Part shown: piece after piece, positions 55,724-63,930 of the stretch
Numbering within the stretch: the first letter of the stretch is position 1
How the letters are laid out: each line of letters opens with the position of its first letter
Origin: Serratia ficaria
Lineage (GTDB): Bacteria > Pseudomonadota > Gammaproteobacteria > Enterobacterales > Enterobacteriaceae
Direction: 5' to 3'
Length of the DNA stretch: 64,000 nucleotides
NCBI RefSeq assembly: GCF_900187015.1
Contig: NZ_LT906479.1
Location: 4,774,001 to 4,838,000, forward strand
Translations under genes and position numbers: made by a program
The notes under the pieces: generated by a model
Told to the model about the DNA's origin: nothing
Seen by the model: the letters and a program-made list of their open reading frames with translations, nothing else
Database searches by the model: none

Positions 55724-56860
55724 TTAATGAAATATGAATTCTTCTATATCGATCCACTCTCCACCGGCGAGGCTGCTGCGCTGGGCCGCGTCGATAAACG
55801 CCATGCCCTGCACCCCGGCTTCAATCCCCGGCAGCAGCGGCGCAGCCTGCGGCCCTTCACGCAGCCGGCGCGCGGCCTCGCGGTAGATCTGGCCGAAGCC
55901 CTCCAGATACCCTTCGGGGTGGCCCGCAGGCACCCGCGCCAGCTGGCGGTTCTCCGCATACTGGAAAGACGACGCGCGGGTAATGCAGTAGGCCGGCGCG
56001 TCCCGCGGGCGCACCCACAGCTGGTTCGGCTGCTCCTGGCAAAACGCCAGGCTGCCCTCGCTGCCGTATACCCGCAGCCGCAGGCCATTTTCGTGCCCGC
56101 AGGCCACCTGGCTGGCCCACAGGCGGCCTTTGGCACCGTTGGCGTAACGCATTTGCACCCGCACGTCGTCATCCAACCGGCGGCCCGCAATAAAGGTGCT
56201 GAGTTCGGCGCTGATCGCCTGCGGCAGCAGGCCGCTGACAAACTGCGCCAGCTGCCAGGCGTGGGTACCCACGTCGCCGATGCAGCCGGCGCCGGCCTTC
56301 TCCGGCTGAGCGCGCCAACCGGCCTGCTTGTTGTCGGTCAGCTCCAGCGGCTGCGCCAGCCACTCCTGCAGATACTCCACCTCGATAAAGCGCAGCTCTC
56401 CCAGCTCACCGGCCAGCACCCGGCTGCGCGCCTCGCGCACCAGCGGATAGGCGCTGTAGTTATGGGTCAGAATGAGCTGCCGCCCACTGCGCCGCACCGT
56501 CTCGGCCAGCTGCAGCGCCTCGGCGTAGCTGTTGCACAACGGTTTGTCGCAGATGACGTCGATGCCGGCGTTGAGGAAGGCGCTCGCCACCGGCGCATGC
56601 AGGTAGTTAGGGGTCACGATCGCCACCGCATCGATGCCGTCGGCGCGGGCCGCTTCCGCCTGCGCCATCCGGCTGAAGTCGCGGTAACAGCGCTGCGGAT
56701 CGAGGTGCAGCCGTTCGCCGGTGCGGCGGCAGTTTTCGGCGTCGGAGGAGAAGGCCCCGGCCACCAGCTCAAACTCGTCGTCCATCCGCGCCGCCAACCG
56801 ATGCACCGCGCCGATAAACGCCCCTTCGCCGCCCCCGACCATGCCCAAGCGTAATCTCAT
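55724..56860 (-). CDS. Gfo/Idh/MocA family oxidoreductase (operon-distal)
   Basis: 378 residues. An NAD(P)-binding Rossmann loop MVGGGEGAFIG is at 7-17, the usual EKP motif appears as DKP at 105-107, and a GDVGTHAW segment carries the conserved Asp196 and His200. This family oxidises or reduces sugars, cyclitols and their derivatives. It is the last gene of a five-gene operon and overlaps the upstream isomerase-like gene by 4 bp. Substrate unknown. It differs strongly from the second family member in the operon (57918-58997), so the two probably act on different steps. Confidence 0.85.
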   Translation of the reverse strand: MRLRLGMVGGGEGAFIGAVHRLAARMDDEFELVAGAFSSDAENCRRTGERLHLDPQRCYRDFSRMAQAEAARADGIDAVAIVTPNYLHAPVASAFLNAGIDVICDKPLCNSYAEALQLAETVRRSGRQLILTHNYSAYPLVREARSRVLAGELGELRFIEVEYLQEWLAQPLELTDNKQAGWRAQPEKAGAGCIGDVGTHAWQLAQFVSGLLPQAISAELSTFIAGRRLDDDVRVQMRYANGAKGRLWASQVACGHENGLRLRVYGSEGSLAFCQEQPNQLWVRPRDAPAYCITRASSFQYAENRQLARVPAGHPEGYLEGFGQIYREAARRLREGPQAAPLLPGIEAGVQGMAFIDAAQRSSLAGGEWIDIEEFIFH

Positions 56861-57921
56861 GGCTGCTCTCCGATGCCCAGCATCTTTTTAATCTGTCTGG
56901 CTTCGCCGCCGCCGGCGGCGAAATCATCAAACGCCCGGCCGGCGACCGGAATGATATGGCGGGCGATGAACTCGGCCCCTTCCCGCGCGCCAACCTCCGG
57001 CGACTTCAGGCAGCACTCCCATTCCAGCGTGGCCCAGCCGGGGAAGTCGTACTGCGCCAGCTTGCTGAAAATCGCCGGGAAGTCTATCTGCCCGTCGCCG
57101 AGCGAACGAAAACGTCCCGGCCTTTCCAGCCATGGCTGATAGCCGCCATAGACGCCGCTGCGGGCGCTGGGCCGATACTCGGCGTCTTTAACGTGAAACG
57201 CCCGGATGCGCGAGTGATACAGATCGATAAACCCGAGGTAGTCCATCTGTTGCAAATGCAGATGGCTGGGGTCGTACAAAATGTGGCAGCGCGGGTGATT
57301 GCCGACCTGGCGCAGGAAGCGCTCGAAGGTCACGCCGTCGTGCAGGTCTTCCCCCGGATGCAGCTCATAGCAGAGATCGACGCCGGCATCGTCGAAGGCG
57401 TCGAGGATCGGCCGCCAGCGCTGCGCCAGCTGGCTGAAGGCCTCCTCCAGCAACAGGGCGTTGTGCGGCGGCCAGGGATAGAAGTAAGGCCAGGCCAGCG
57501 CGCCGGAAAAGGTCACGTGCGCCGTCAGTCCGAGCCGCCGCGACGCCTGCGCCGCCATCAGCAGCTGCTCGGTCGCCCATGCCTGCCGCGCCTGCGGGTT
57601 GCCGCGCAGCGGCGGCGGAGCGAAGCCGTCGAAGGCCGCATCGTAAGCCGGATGCACCGCCACCAGCTGCCCCTGCAGATGCGTGGACAGTTCGGAAATC
57701 GCCAGGCCGCGCCGCGCCAGCCGTTCGCGCACCTCGTCGCAATATTCCTGGCAATGCGCCGCCCGCTCCAGGTCAAAAATGGACGGCGTGCCGGTCGGGA
57801 TCTGCAGGCTTTTGAACCCCAGCCCGGCGGCCCAGTCGGCCAGCCCGTCCAACGTATCAAACGGCGCCTGCGCGCCGATAAACTGCGCCAGAAACAGTCC
57901 CGGCCCCTGAATGGTCTTCAT
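56857..57921 (-). CDS. sugar phosphate isomerase/epimerase-like TIM-barrel protein
   Basis: 354 residues, a xylose-isomerase-like (AP endonuclease 2 superfamily) barrel. Likely metal and catalytic residues are E186 and H188 in YELHPGE, D217 and H220 in YDPSHLH, H243 in FHVKD, and E300/E302 in TLEWE. Relatives isomerise, epimerise or cleave sugars, keto-sugars and inosose. It is longer than many relatives (about 260-290). Overlaps its neighbours by 4 bp each, which indicates tight coupling with the two dehydrogenases. The exact reaction cannot be told from sequence. Confidence 0.85.
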   Translation of the reverse strand: MKTIQGPGLFLAQFIGAQAPFDTLDGLADWAAGLGFKSLQIPTGTPSIFDLERAAHCQEYCDEVRERLARRGLAISELSTHLQGQLVAVHPAYDAAFDGFAPPPLRGNPQARQAWATEQLLMAAQASRRLGLTAHVTFSGALAWPYFYPWPPHNALLLEEAFSQLAQRWRPILDAFDDAGVDLCYELHPGEDLHDGVTFERFLRQVGNHPRCHILYDPSHLHLQQMDYLGFIDLYHSRIRAFHVKDAEYRPSARSGVYGGYQPWLERPGRFRSLGDGQIDFPAIFSKLAQYDFPGWATLEWECCLKSPEVGAREGAEFIARHIIPVAGRAFDDFAAGGGEARQIKKMLGIGEQP

Positions 57922-58997
57922 GATCCTTTTCTCCCTAAGGTTACCGTTTTCTGGCTGCGCACCGCTTCATCCGCCGCCAATACCACTCGCAGGCTGTTCA
58001 CCGCATCCTGCCAGTGGCGGCCAAGATCCAGCCCTTCGCGTATCGCCTGCAAAAAGTAACGTTGCTCGCTCAGGCACAGCGCCAGATGATCCGGTTCGTC
58101 CTGACAGTCGATCCAGCGGTCCGGGCGAACGAACCTATTGGCGCCGTCGAGCTGCGCGTAATGGATGCGCAGCGATTCGGTGCGGGTATGGGCGTCGACG
58201 TTATCCGACGCTCCCGCCGCCTGCCGCGCCACGATCGAAACCGCCCCCAGCGGGCCGATGACGTCTTTCACAAAAAAAGCGGTTTCGCTGATCATCGGCC
58301 CCCAGCCCGCTTCGTACCAACCGACCGAGCCGTCGGCGAAGCGCACCTGCAGCTGGCCGTAGTTGTACATCTCCGGCGGCAGCGCATCGCTCAGCCGCGC
58401 GCCGATGGCGCTGACGCCGATCGGTTCCGACTCGGTCATCTGGCACATGACGTCGAGGTAATGCACGCCGCAGTCGACGATCGGCGACAGCGACTGCATC
58501 AGGTTGCGATGCACGTCCCACATCGCGCCGTGGCTCTGCTGGTTGAGGTTCATGCGCATCACCAGCGGCTTGCCCAGGCCGCGCGCCAGCTCGACAAACT
58601 GCCGCCACGACGGGTGATGCCGCAGGATATACCCGACCACCACCTGCCTACCGGCGGCGCGCGCGGCGGCGATCACCCGCTCCGCCCCGGCCACGGTGGT
58701 GGCGAGCGGCTTTTCAATAAACAGATGGCAGCCGGCGGCCAGCGCCGCCAGCGCATAGGGTTCGTGGGTGTCAGGCCAGGTGGTCAGACAGACCGCATCC
58801 GGGCGCGTAACCGCCAGCGCCTGCGCGAAGTCGATGAACTCCGGGTAGCCGCCGCCCAGCCGGGCATTGAGCCGGCGCCGGGTATCGCCGCGCGCCACCA
58901 GCCCGCAAATCTCGACGCCCGCCATGCCGTGGTAAGCTTCGGCGTGCGAAGCCCCCATATTGCCGCAGCCCACCACCAGTACGCGTAAATCAGCCAT
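57918..58997 (-). CDS. Gfo/Idh/MocA family oxidoreductase (operon-proximal)
   Basis: 359 residues. The N-terminal Rossmann loop VVGCGNMGASH is at 8-18, EKP at 95-97, and the catalytic-domain motif DCGVHYLDVM at 175-184 with Asp175 and His179. These are the canonical motifs of the family. Relatives are myo-inositol, glucose-fructose and 3-keto-glycoside dehydrogenases. Overlaps the MFS gene by 8 bp and the TIM-barrel gene by 4 bp. Substrate unknown. Confidence 0.85.
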   Translation of the reverse strand: MADLRVLVVGCGNMGASHAEAYHGMAGVEICGLVARGDTRRRLNARLGGGYPEFIDFAQALAVTRPDAVCLTTWPDTHEPYALAALAAGCHLFIEKPLATTVAGAERVIAAARAAGRQVVVGYILRHHPSWRQFVELARGLGKPLVMRMNLNQQSHGAMWDVHRNLMQSLSPIVDCGVHYLDVMCQMTESEPIGVSAIGARLSDALPPEMYNYGQLQVRFADGSVGWYEAGWGPMISETAFFVKDVIGPLGAVSIVARQAAGASDNVDAHTRTESLRIHYAQLDGANRFVRPDRWIDCQDEPDHLALCLSEQRYFLQAIREGLDLGRHWQDAVNSLRVVLAADEAVRSQKTVTLGRKGS

Positions 58998-60249
58998 CTC
59001 GCTTCTCCCCCTGCGGGGTTTCCCGGTAGTTGAAGGTAAAGAAGAACAGCGCGGCGATAACCAGCGCGCCGACCGCCGGATACCACCAGAAGCTCTGCCA
59101 CTGCGGCAACGCCGCCGCCCCTTCCGCCGTTACCAGGCGGTTGAACAACGCGCCGCTGATCTGCGAGCCGATCAGCATGCCCAGTCCGTAGGTGAACAGC
59201 ACCAGCAGGCTCTGCGCCTGTCCCTTGACCTTATCGCCCGCCACCTTGTCGGTGTAGATAAAACCGATCACAAAGAAGAAGTCGTAACACATGCCGTGCA
59301 GGATGATGCCGAGGTAAATCATCCAGCGCAGCTCCTCGGTGATGCCCAACGCGAACATCACGTAGCGCAGGAACCAGGACAGCATGCCGATCAGCAACAT
59401 CGCCTTGATGCCCAGCCGGGCGAACAGGAAGGGGATCAGCAGCATAAAGAACAGCTCGGACATCTGCCCCAGCGACATCACGCCGCCGACGTTGCTGAAG
59501 CCGGTGGCCGCCACGAAGGGCGCGGCATAGGCGTAATAGGCCGCCAGCGGAATGGAAATCAGCGTGGCGCAGATGATGAACACCAGGAAATGCCGCTGTT
59601 TCAGCATGGCGAACGCATCGGCGCACAGCAGGTCGCGCATTTTTACCGGCTTGCCGCGCTCCGGCGCCGGGGTATGCGGCAGGGTAAAGCTGTAAATGGC
59701 CAGCACCAGCGAAGCCGCCGCCGCCAGCGTGAAAATGCCGGTGCTGTCGGACAGCCCGCCGGCGCCGACGATCAGGCCGGCGACGATCCAGCCGAAGGTG
59801 CCGAACGCCCGCACCACCGGGAAGGCCTTCTCGCTGTTGCTCAGGCTGTAAAACGCCACGTTGTTGCTGAGGGCGATGGTCGGCATATAGCACAGCATGT
59901 AGCCGAAGATGACCCACAGCAGGCCGCTCTGCCCGCTGCTGAAGAAACCCGGCATCAGCCACAGCAGCCCGGCGCCAATCAAGTGCAGGACACCCAGCAC
60001 CTTCTGCGAGGCGAAGAAACGGTCCACCACCATGCCCAGCACGAACGGCGACAGGATCGAGGCGATCGGGCCGGTGGAATAGGCGTCGCCGATGATCGCC
60101 GCCAGCCCGTACTTGCCCATCACCACGCCGAGCGTGACGTACCAGGCGCCCCAGACAAAGAACTGCAGGAACATCATCAGCGCCAACCGCGGCACTACCC
60201 ATTTGAATTCGACGCTTTTGGCCCCCAGGGCCGCGCTGTCAGTTTGCAT
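58990..60249 (-). CDS. MFS transporter of the nucleoside:H+ symporter type
   Basis: 419 residues from the ATG at 60249, which has GGGGGGA upstream; the longer frame has no support. About 12 membrane helices. Motifs such as LMMFLQFFVWGAWYVTLG near residue 25 and the YDFFFVIGFIYTDKVAG segment recall the NupG/XapB-like family. Members found next to oxidoreductase and isomerase genes are often annotated as sugar transporters. It probably imports the operon substrate. It follows the acetyltransferase gene by 31 nt. Confidence 0.85.
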   Translation of the reverse strand: MQTDSAALGAKSVEFKWVVPRLALMMFLQFFVWGAWYVTLGVVMGKYGLAAIIGDAYSTGPIASILSPFVLGMVVDRFFASQKVLGVLHLIGAGLLWLMPGFFSSGQSGLLWVIFGYMLCYMPTIALSNNVAFYSLSNSEKAFPVVRAFGTFGWIVAGLIVGAGGLSDSTGIFTLAAAASLVLAIYSFTLPHTPAPERGKPVKMRDLLCADAFAMLKQRHFLVFIICATLISIPLAAYYAYAAPFVAATGFSNVGGVMSLGQMSELFFMLLIPFLFARLGIKAMLLIGMLSWFLRYVMFALGITEELRWMIYLGIILHGMCYDFFFVIGFIYTDKVAGDKVKGQAQSLLVLFTYGLGMLIGSQISGALFNRLVTAEGAAALPQWQSFWWYPAVGALVIAALFFFTFNYRETPQGEKRDG

Positions 60250-60280
60250 AATTCCCCCCTCGGTATTGTTGTAATGTTGT

Positions 60281-61192
60281 CTAACCGCTTTCCGGCAGGA
60301 AGGACGGCATAACCACACCGCCGGGTTGCTGCGCATGGCCTTTCACCTGCGCCACATGCAATTCGCAAATCCGCCCGCCCCACTGCAGCAGCACCTGGCT
60401 GAGGGCGGAACGCCGGGCCGGCACCAGCACCACCGGCGTTTCGCCGCGGTGATGCCGATCCAGCATCCAGCCGATCAGCTCCAGCGCGATCTCTTCGCTG
60501 TGGCTGCAGCCCGGCCCCAGCATGCGCAAAGCCGGGTGCGCCACCGAGGCCAGGTAACCGCCGATGCCGCCGTCCAGCTCCCACACCGCAGTGCGCCACA
60601 GTCCGCCGGCGTCATTGAGGAAGTCGTCGATGTCTCGCCGCCGTTCGATGCCCAACAGCTCTCGTTCCAACTGCAGGATACCGGCCAGATCGTCCGGCCG
60701 GGCGGCGCGCACCCGGCCGCGCGTCAGCCGCAGAGCGGGAAATCCCTCGGCCGGCACCGGGATCGCCATATCCTGATACATCGCATAAGGGGTAAAGCCG
60801 GCGCGGTGATACAGCGCGTAGGAGTCGAGGTTCAGCGCGCTGGACAACAGCCGGATAGGCAAATCGCCCGCCAGCTCGTCGGCCTTGACAATCAACTGCG
60901 CGGCGATGCCGCGGCCGAAATAATCGGGATGCACATTCATGATGCCCAGCCCGAGATGCGTAGCGCGCGGGTGGAAAAAGCAGGAGCCGCACAGCACCCC
61001 CTGTTCATCGCGCACTATCCAGTGCCGGTCGGGATCCAGCCGGCGATATACGTCGACGAACAGCCCGCAGCCGTCCGGCTCGGCGGGGAAAATGTCGCCC
61101 ATGCCGTGACGCCGATACCAGGCGTTGGTCGATAGCTGAATCAGCCGTGCAATCTCCTGGCGATCGCCCTGTTGCGCTAATGAAAGTTGCAT
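60281..61192 (-). CDS. GNAT family acetyltransferase, two-domain
   Basis: 303 residues. The N-terminal half is a clear GNAT domain with the acetyl-CoA loop YFGRGIAAQL (GRGIA at 93-97) after a beta strand LGIMNVHP. The C-terminal half (about 155-303) looks like a second, degenerate GNAT-like domain without a clear acetyl-CoA loop. It is the first gene of the operon downstream of the dual LacI operators. Substrate unknown: it could acetylate a sugar amine or an intermediate. Confidence 0.8.
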   Translation of the reverse strand: MQLSLAQQGDRQEIARLIQLSTNAWYRRHGMGDIFPAEPDGCGLFVDVYRRLDPDRHWIVRDEQGVLCGSCFFHPRATHLGLGIMNVHPDYFGRGIAAQLIVKADELAGDLPIRLLSSALNLDSYALYHRAGFTPYAMYQDMAIPVPAEGFPALRLTRGRVRAARPDDLAGILQLERELLGIERRRDIDDFLNDAGGLWRTAVWELDGGIGGYLASVAHPALRMLGPGCSHSEEIALELIGWMLDRHHRGETPVVLVPARRSALSQVLLQWGGRICELHVAQVKGHAQQPGGVVMPSFLPESG

Positions 61193-61242
61193 CCGCCACC
61201 TCTTTTGCGTTTAGGAAGCCGGCGAAATAACGCGAAATCATG

Positions 61243-61262
61243 AAATGTAATCGATTTCATTT
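61243..61262. promoter_or_regulatory. LacI-family operator 1
   Basis: A 20-bp near-perfect palindrome centred on CG: AAATGTAATC with GATTTCATTT, 9 of 10 pairs symmetric. LacI-family operators typically have a central CG. It lies 50 bp before the acetyltransferase gene. Confidence 0.75.
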
Positions 61263-61274
61263 TCACCATGAGCA

Positions 61275-61294
61275 AAATGTAATCGATTTCTTTT
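61275..61294. promoter_or_regulatory. LacI-family operator 2
   Basis: A second copy of the same motif, AAATGTAATC with GATTTCTTTT, 8 of 10 pairs symmetric. Its centre is 32 bp from that of operator 1, about three helical turns, so both face the same side of the DNA. The remaining interval to the regulator start (61295-61435) contains no gene. Confidence 0.72.
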
Positions 61295-61435
61295 TTTCGG
61301 CAACCTGATTAATGTAGAGAAAGGCATTGATAAGATGAATTTGTAACCGCCGTCACAATCCGGTGGCCGGGCGCGGACAGGCTCCCGCACTTCGGCATAT
61401 TGTGCGGGGCAAATGGGCAGAAGGAACAGCAAACC

Positions 61436-62416
61436 ATGTCGATAGAAAAGGTGGCGAAACTCGCCGGCGTCTCCGCCGCAACCGTCTCGAGGGTGTTGAA
61501 CGGCCAGCAAATCGTCAAACCGGCCACCCGCGACAGGGTGCTGGCGGCGATCCGCGAATGCGACTATCAGCCCAACCTGCTGGCGCGCCAGCTGCGCACC
61601 GCACGCAGCCGCATGCTGCTGGTGCTGGTCTCCAGCATCACCAACCCCTTTTGTTCGCTGGTGGTGCGCGGCATCGAAGAAGAAGCCGAACGCCACGGCT
61701 ACCACATTCTGCTGTGCAACTCCGAATCCAACCCGACGCGCGAATCCGCCTACCTCAGCCTGCTGAGCGGCAAAGTGGTGGACGGCGTGATCACCATGGA
61801 CGCCGTCAGCTGCCTGCCCGGCCTGACCGCCATGATCGGCGATTTCCCCTGGGTGCAGTGCGGCGAAGGCGATCCCCACTTTCGCGCCTCGTCGGTCACC
61901 ATCGACAACCACCAGGCGGCGATGGCCGGCGTGCGCTATCTGGCGGCGCAGGGCCGACGGCGCATTGCGCTGATCAACAGCGATATGCGTTACCTCTATT
62001 CACAGCAGCGGGAACAGGGTTACCGACAGGCGCTGGCCGAACTGGGGCTGGACTATTGCCGGGTGGAATACGTTGAGGGGCTGGAATATGCCGCCGGCGC
62101 GCTGGCGATGAGCCGGCTGCTGGACGCGCAACCGCGGCCGGATGCGGTGTTCGCCATCTCCGACGTGATCGCCGGCGGCGCGATGAGCACCCTGCACCGG
62201 CAGGGGTTGGCGATCCCGGCTGAGGTGGCGGTAATGGGCTTCGACGGCGTGCCGTTCGGCGCCGTCACCACCCCGCCGCTGACCACCGTCGAACAGCCGA
62301 TGCACCAGTTTGGCGTGCGTAGCGTGCAGTTGCTGCTGGAAAAAATCAAAAACCCGCAGCAGCCGCCGAGCAATGACGTGCTCGACTGGCGGCTGGTGCG
62401 ACGCGGTTCGGCCTGA
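61436..62416 (+). CDS. LacI-family transcriptional regulator
   Basis: 326 residues from the ATG at 61436 (AAGGA upstream). The N-terminal helix-turn-helix (SIEKVAKLAGVSAATVSRVL, residues 2-21) and hinge helix (NLLARQLRT) precede a periplasmic-binding-protein-like sensor domain (about 60-326; ITNPFCSLVVRGIEEEAE, IDNHQAAM, VMGFDGVPFG). It is divergent from the sugar operon and probably represses it, and perhaps itself, through the two operators until an inducer sugar binds. The inducer is unknown. Confidence 0.93.
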   Translation: MSIEKVAKLAGVSAATVSRVLNGQQIVKPATRDRVLAAIRECDYQPNLLARQLRTARSRMLLVLVSSITNPFCSLVVRGIEEEAERHGYHILLCNSESNPTRESAYLSLLSGKVVDGVITMDAVSCLPGLTAMIGDFPWVQCGEGDPHFRASSVTIDNHQAAMAGVRYLAAQGRRRIALINSDMRYLYSQQREQGYRQALAELGLDYCRVEYVEGLEYAAGALAMSRLLDAQPRPDAVFAISDVIAGGAMSTLHRQGLAIPAEVAVMGFDGVPFGAVTTPPLTTVEQPMHQFGVRSVQLLLEKIKNPQQPPSNDVLDWRLVRRGSA

Positions 62417-63199
62417 TTACAGGCTGATTTCACCGCGTAAAAATGTCTGCGCATAGCCGCCGATCAGCGTGCGATCGCCCTTCTGCTCGCAGAACAACTC
62501 GCCGCCGCGCGCCGAGATCTGCCGCGCGTGCAGCCGGTGGCGGCCAAGACGCGCCGTCCAGTAAGGCAGCAGCGTGCAGTGCGCTGAGCCGGTTACCGGA
62601 TCTTCGCCGCCGTCCAGGGTGAAATAGCGCGAGACGAAGTCCACGTCCTCGCCCGGCGCGCTGACGATCACCGCGCGGCCGGCCAACGCGATCAACGCCG
62701 GGATATCCGGCTGCAACGCCCGCAGCTGCGCCTCATTCCCCAACACCGCCAGCAGCGCGTTGGCCTGCCACACTTCCTGCGGCCTGGCGCCCAGCAGCGC
62801 CGCCAGCCCGGCGGGCTCCGCGACCTTCTGCGGCGGCCGCGACGGGAAATCGAGCACCAGGCGCTCGCCGTCCTGCGCGTCGCGCTTGACGTACAGCTCG
62901 CCGCCGGCCGAGCGGAAACGGATATCCTGCAGCGCCGGATTGACCGCGCTGAACATCACGTGCGCGGCCGCCAGCGTGCCGTGCCCGCACAGGTCCACTT
63001 CACGCTCGGGGGTGAACCAGCGGATCGCCGTCATGTCGCCGTCATCCCAGACGAAACTGGTTTCCGGCAGGCCGATTTCGTTGGCGATGGCCTGCATCCG
63101 CGCCGCCGGCAGCGGCTGCGGCAACAGGCAAACGCCGGCCGGATTGCCGCGCAGGCCGTCACCGGTAAAGGCGACGACGTGGAAATAGTTTTCCGTCAT
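62417..63199 (-). CDS. PhzF family isomerase-like protein
   Basis: 260 residues. Family hallmarks are GNPAGV at 18-23, the catalytic glutamate E46 in LPETSFV, DLCGHGTLAAAHV near 70 and DPVTGSAH near 200. Members have a diaminopimelate-epimerase-like fold; PhzF itself isomerises a phenazine precursor, but most relatives in enterobacteria (YddE type) have no known substrate. No other phenazine genes are here, so phenazine synthesis is not implied. Its stop directly abuts the stop of the LacI-family gene. Confidence 0.88.
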   Translation of the reverse strand: MTENYFHVVAFTGDGLRGNPAGVCLLPQPLPAARMQAIANEIGLPETSFVWDDGDMTAIRWFTPEREVDLCGHGTLAAAHVMFSAVNPALQDIRFRSAGGELYVKRDAQDGERLVLDFPSRPPQKVAEPAGLAALLGARPQEVWQANALLAVLGNEAQLRALQPDIPALIALAGRAVIVSAPGEDVDFVSRYFTLDGGEDPVTGSAHCTLLPYWTARLGRHRLHARQISARGGELFCEQKGDRTLIGGYAQTFLRGEISL

Positions 63200-63208
63200 A
63201 ACATGTCC

Positions 63209-63811
63209 TCAGTGCCAGATCAGCAACACGCAGGCTGCGGTCAACAACCCCATGGAAACGTTGAAGATAATCCAGGCTTTCTTGCTGCGCAGCAGGCGGC
63301 CGATCACCGTGCCGAATCCCAGCCAGATAATGCCGGCGATAATATTCACCACCAGAATGCCCAACGCAATCGCCGCGATGGAATGGTTATACTCGTCGCC
63401 CGCCAGGCTGAAGCTCGCCACCGCGCCCAGCGCCATCAGCCAGGCCTTGGGGTTGAGGAACTGCAGCAGCCAGCCCTGATACAAACGCACCGGTTTGGGC
63501 GGCGCCACGTCGGTCTCCAGCTTTTCATAGGCGGCGGTGGCGACTTTCCACGCCAGCCACAGCAGATACAGGCTACCGAGAATTTTCAGGATCAGGTGCA
63601 GCGACGGGTAAACCAGGATCAGGCTGCCGACGCCGAACGCCACCAGCAGCAGGATGCTTTGCATGCCGAGCATGATGCCGATCATCAGCCACAGCGAGCG
63701 CATAAAGCCGAAATTGGCGCCGGAGGTGGTCAGTAACATATTATTGGGGCCAGGCGTGATGGCGGCTACCCACAGGAAGCCTAACATCGAAAGAAATAAA
63801 CTCAGTTCCAT
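63209..63811 (-). CDS. LysE/RhtB family amino acid exporter
   Basis: 200 residues from the ATG at 63811 (GAGGAG nine bases upstream), with about six membrane helices and the family N-terminal signature AAITPGPNNMLL and the QFLNPKAW motif. Such proteins export amino acids such as lysine, homoserine, cysteine or O-acetylserine. The N-terminus resembles EamB-like cysteine exporters in general form, but the substrate cannot be assigned. It precedes the PhzF gene by 9 nt and may be co-transcribed with it. Confidence 0.88.
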   Translation of the reverse strand: MELSLFLSMLGFLWVAAITPGPNNMLLTTSGANFGFMRSLWLMIGIMLGMQSILLLVAFGVGSLILVYPSLHLILKILGSLYLLWLAWKVATAAYEKLETDVAPPKPVRLYQGWLLQFLNPKAWLMALGAVASFSLAGDEYNHSIAAIALGILVVNIIAGIIWLGFGTVIGRLLRSKKAWIIFNVSMGLLTAACVLLIWH

Positions 63812-63930
63812 GAGGCGGGTGCTCCTCACCCAGGTCGCTTTTTTGCAGTATTATTGTCAATTCATGGTATTGAAGCTAACAGTGCGCTATTGATCTCACA
63901 ATAGCCGCCAACAAGATTTTTATTCAGGTT

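Noticed and set aside
58960..60312. 450-codon plus-strand ORF antisense to the MFS gene
   Set aside because: The opposite strand encodes a membrane protein with clear helices and operon context, while this frame is His/Gln/Arg-rich without domains.
62417..63199. Phenazine biosynthesis gene
   Set aside because: Only the PhzF family member is present and no other phz genes are near. The family is broad and mostly unrelated to phenazines.
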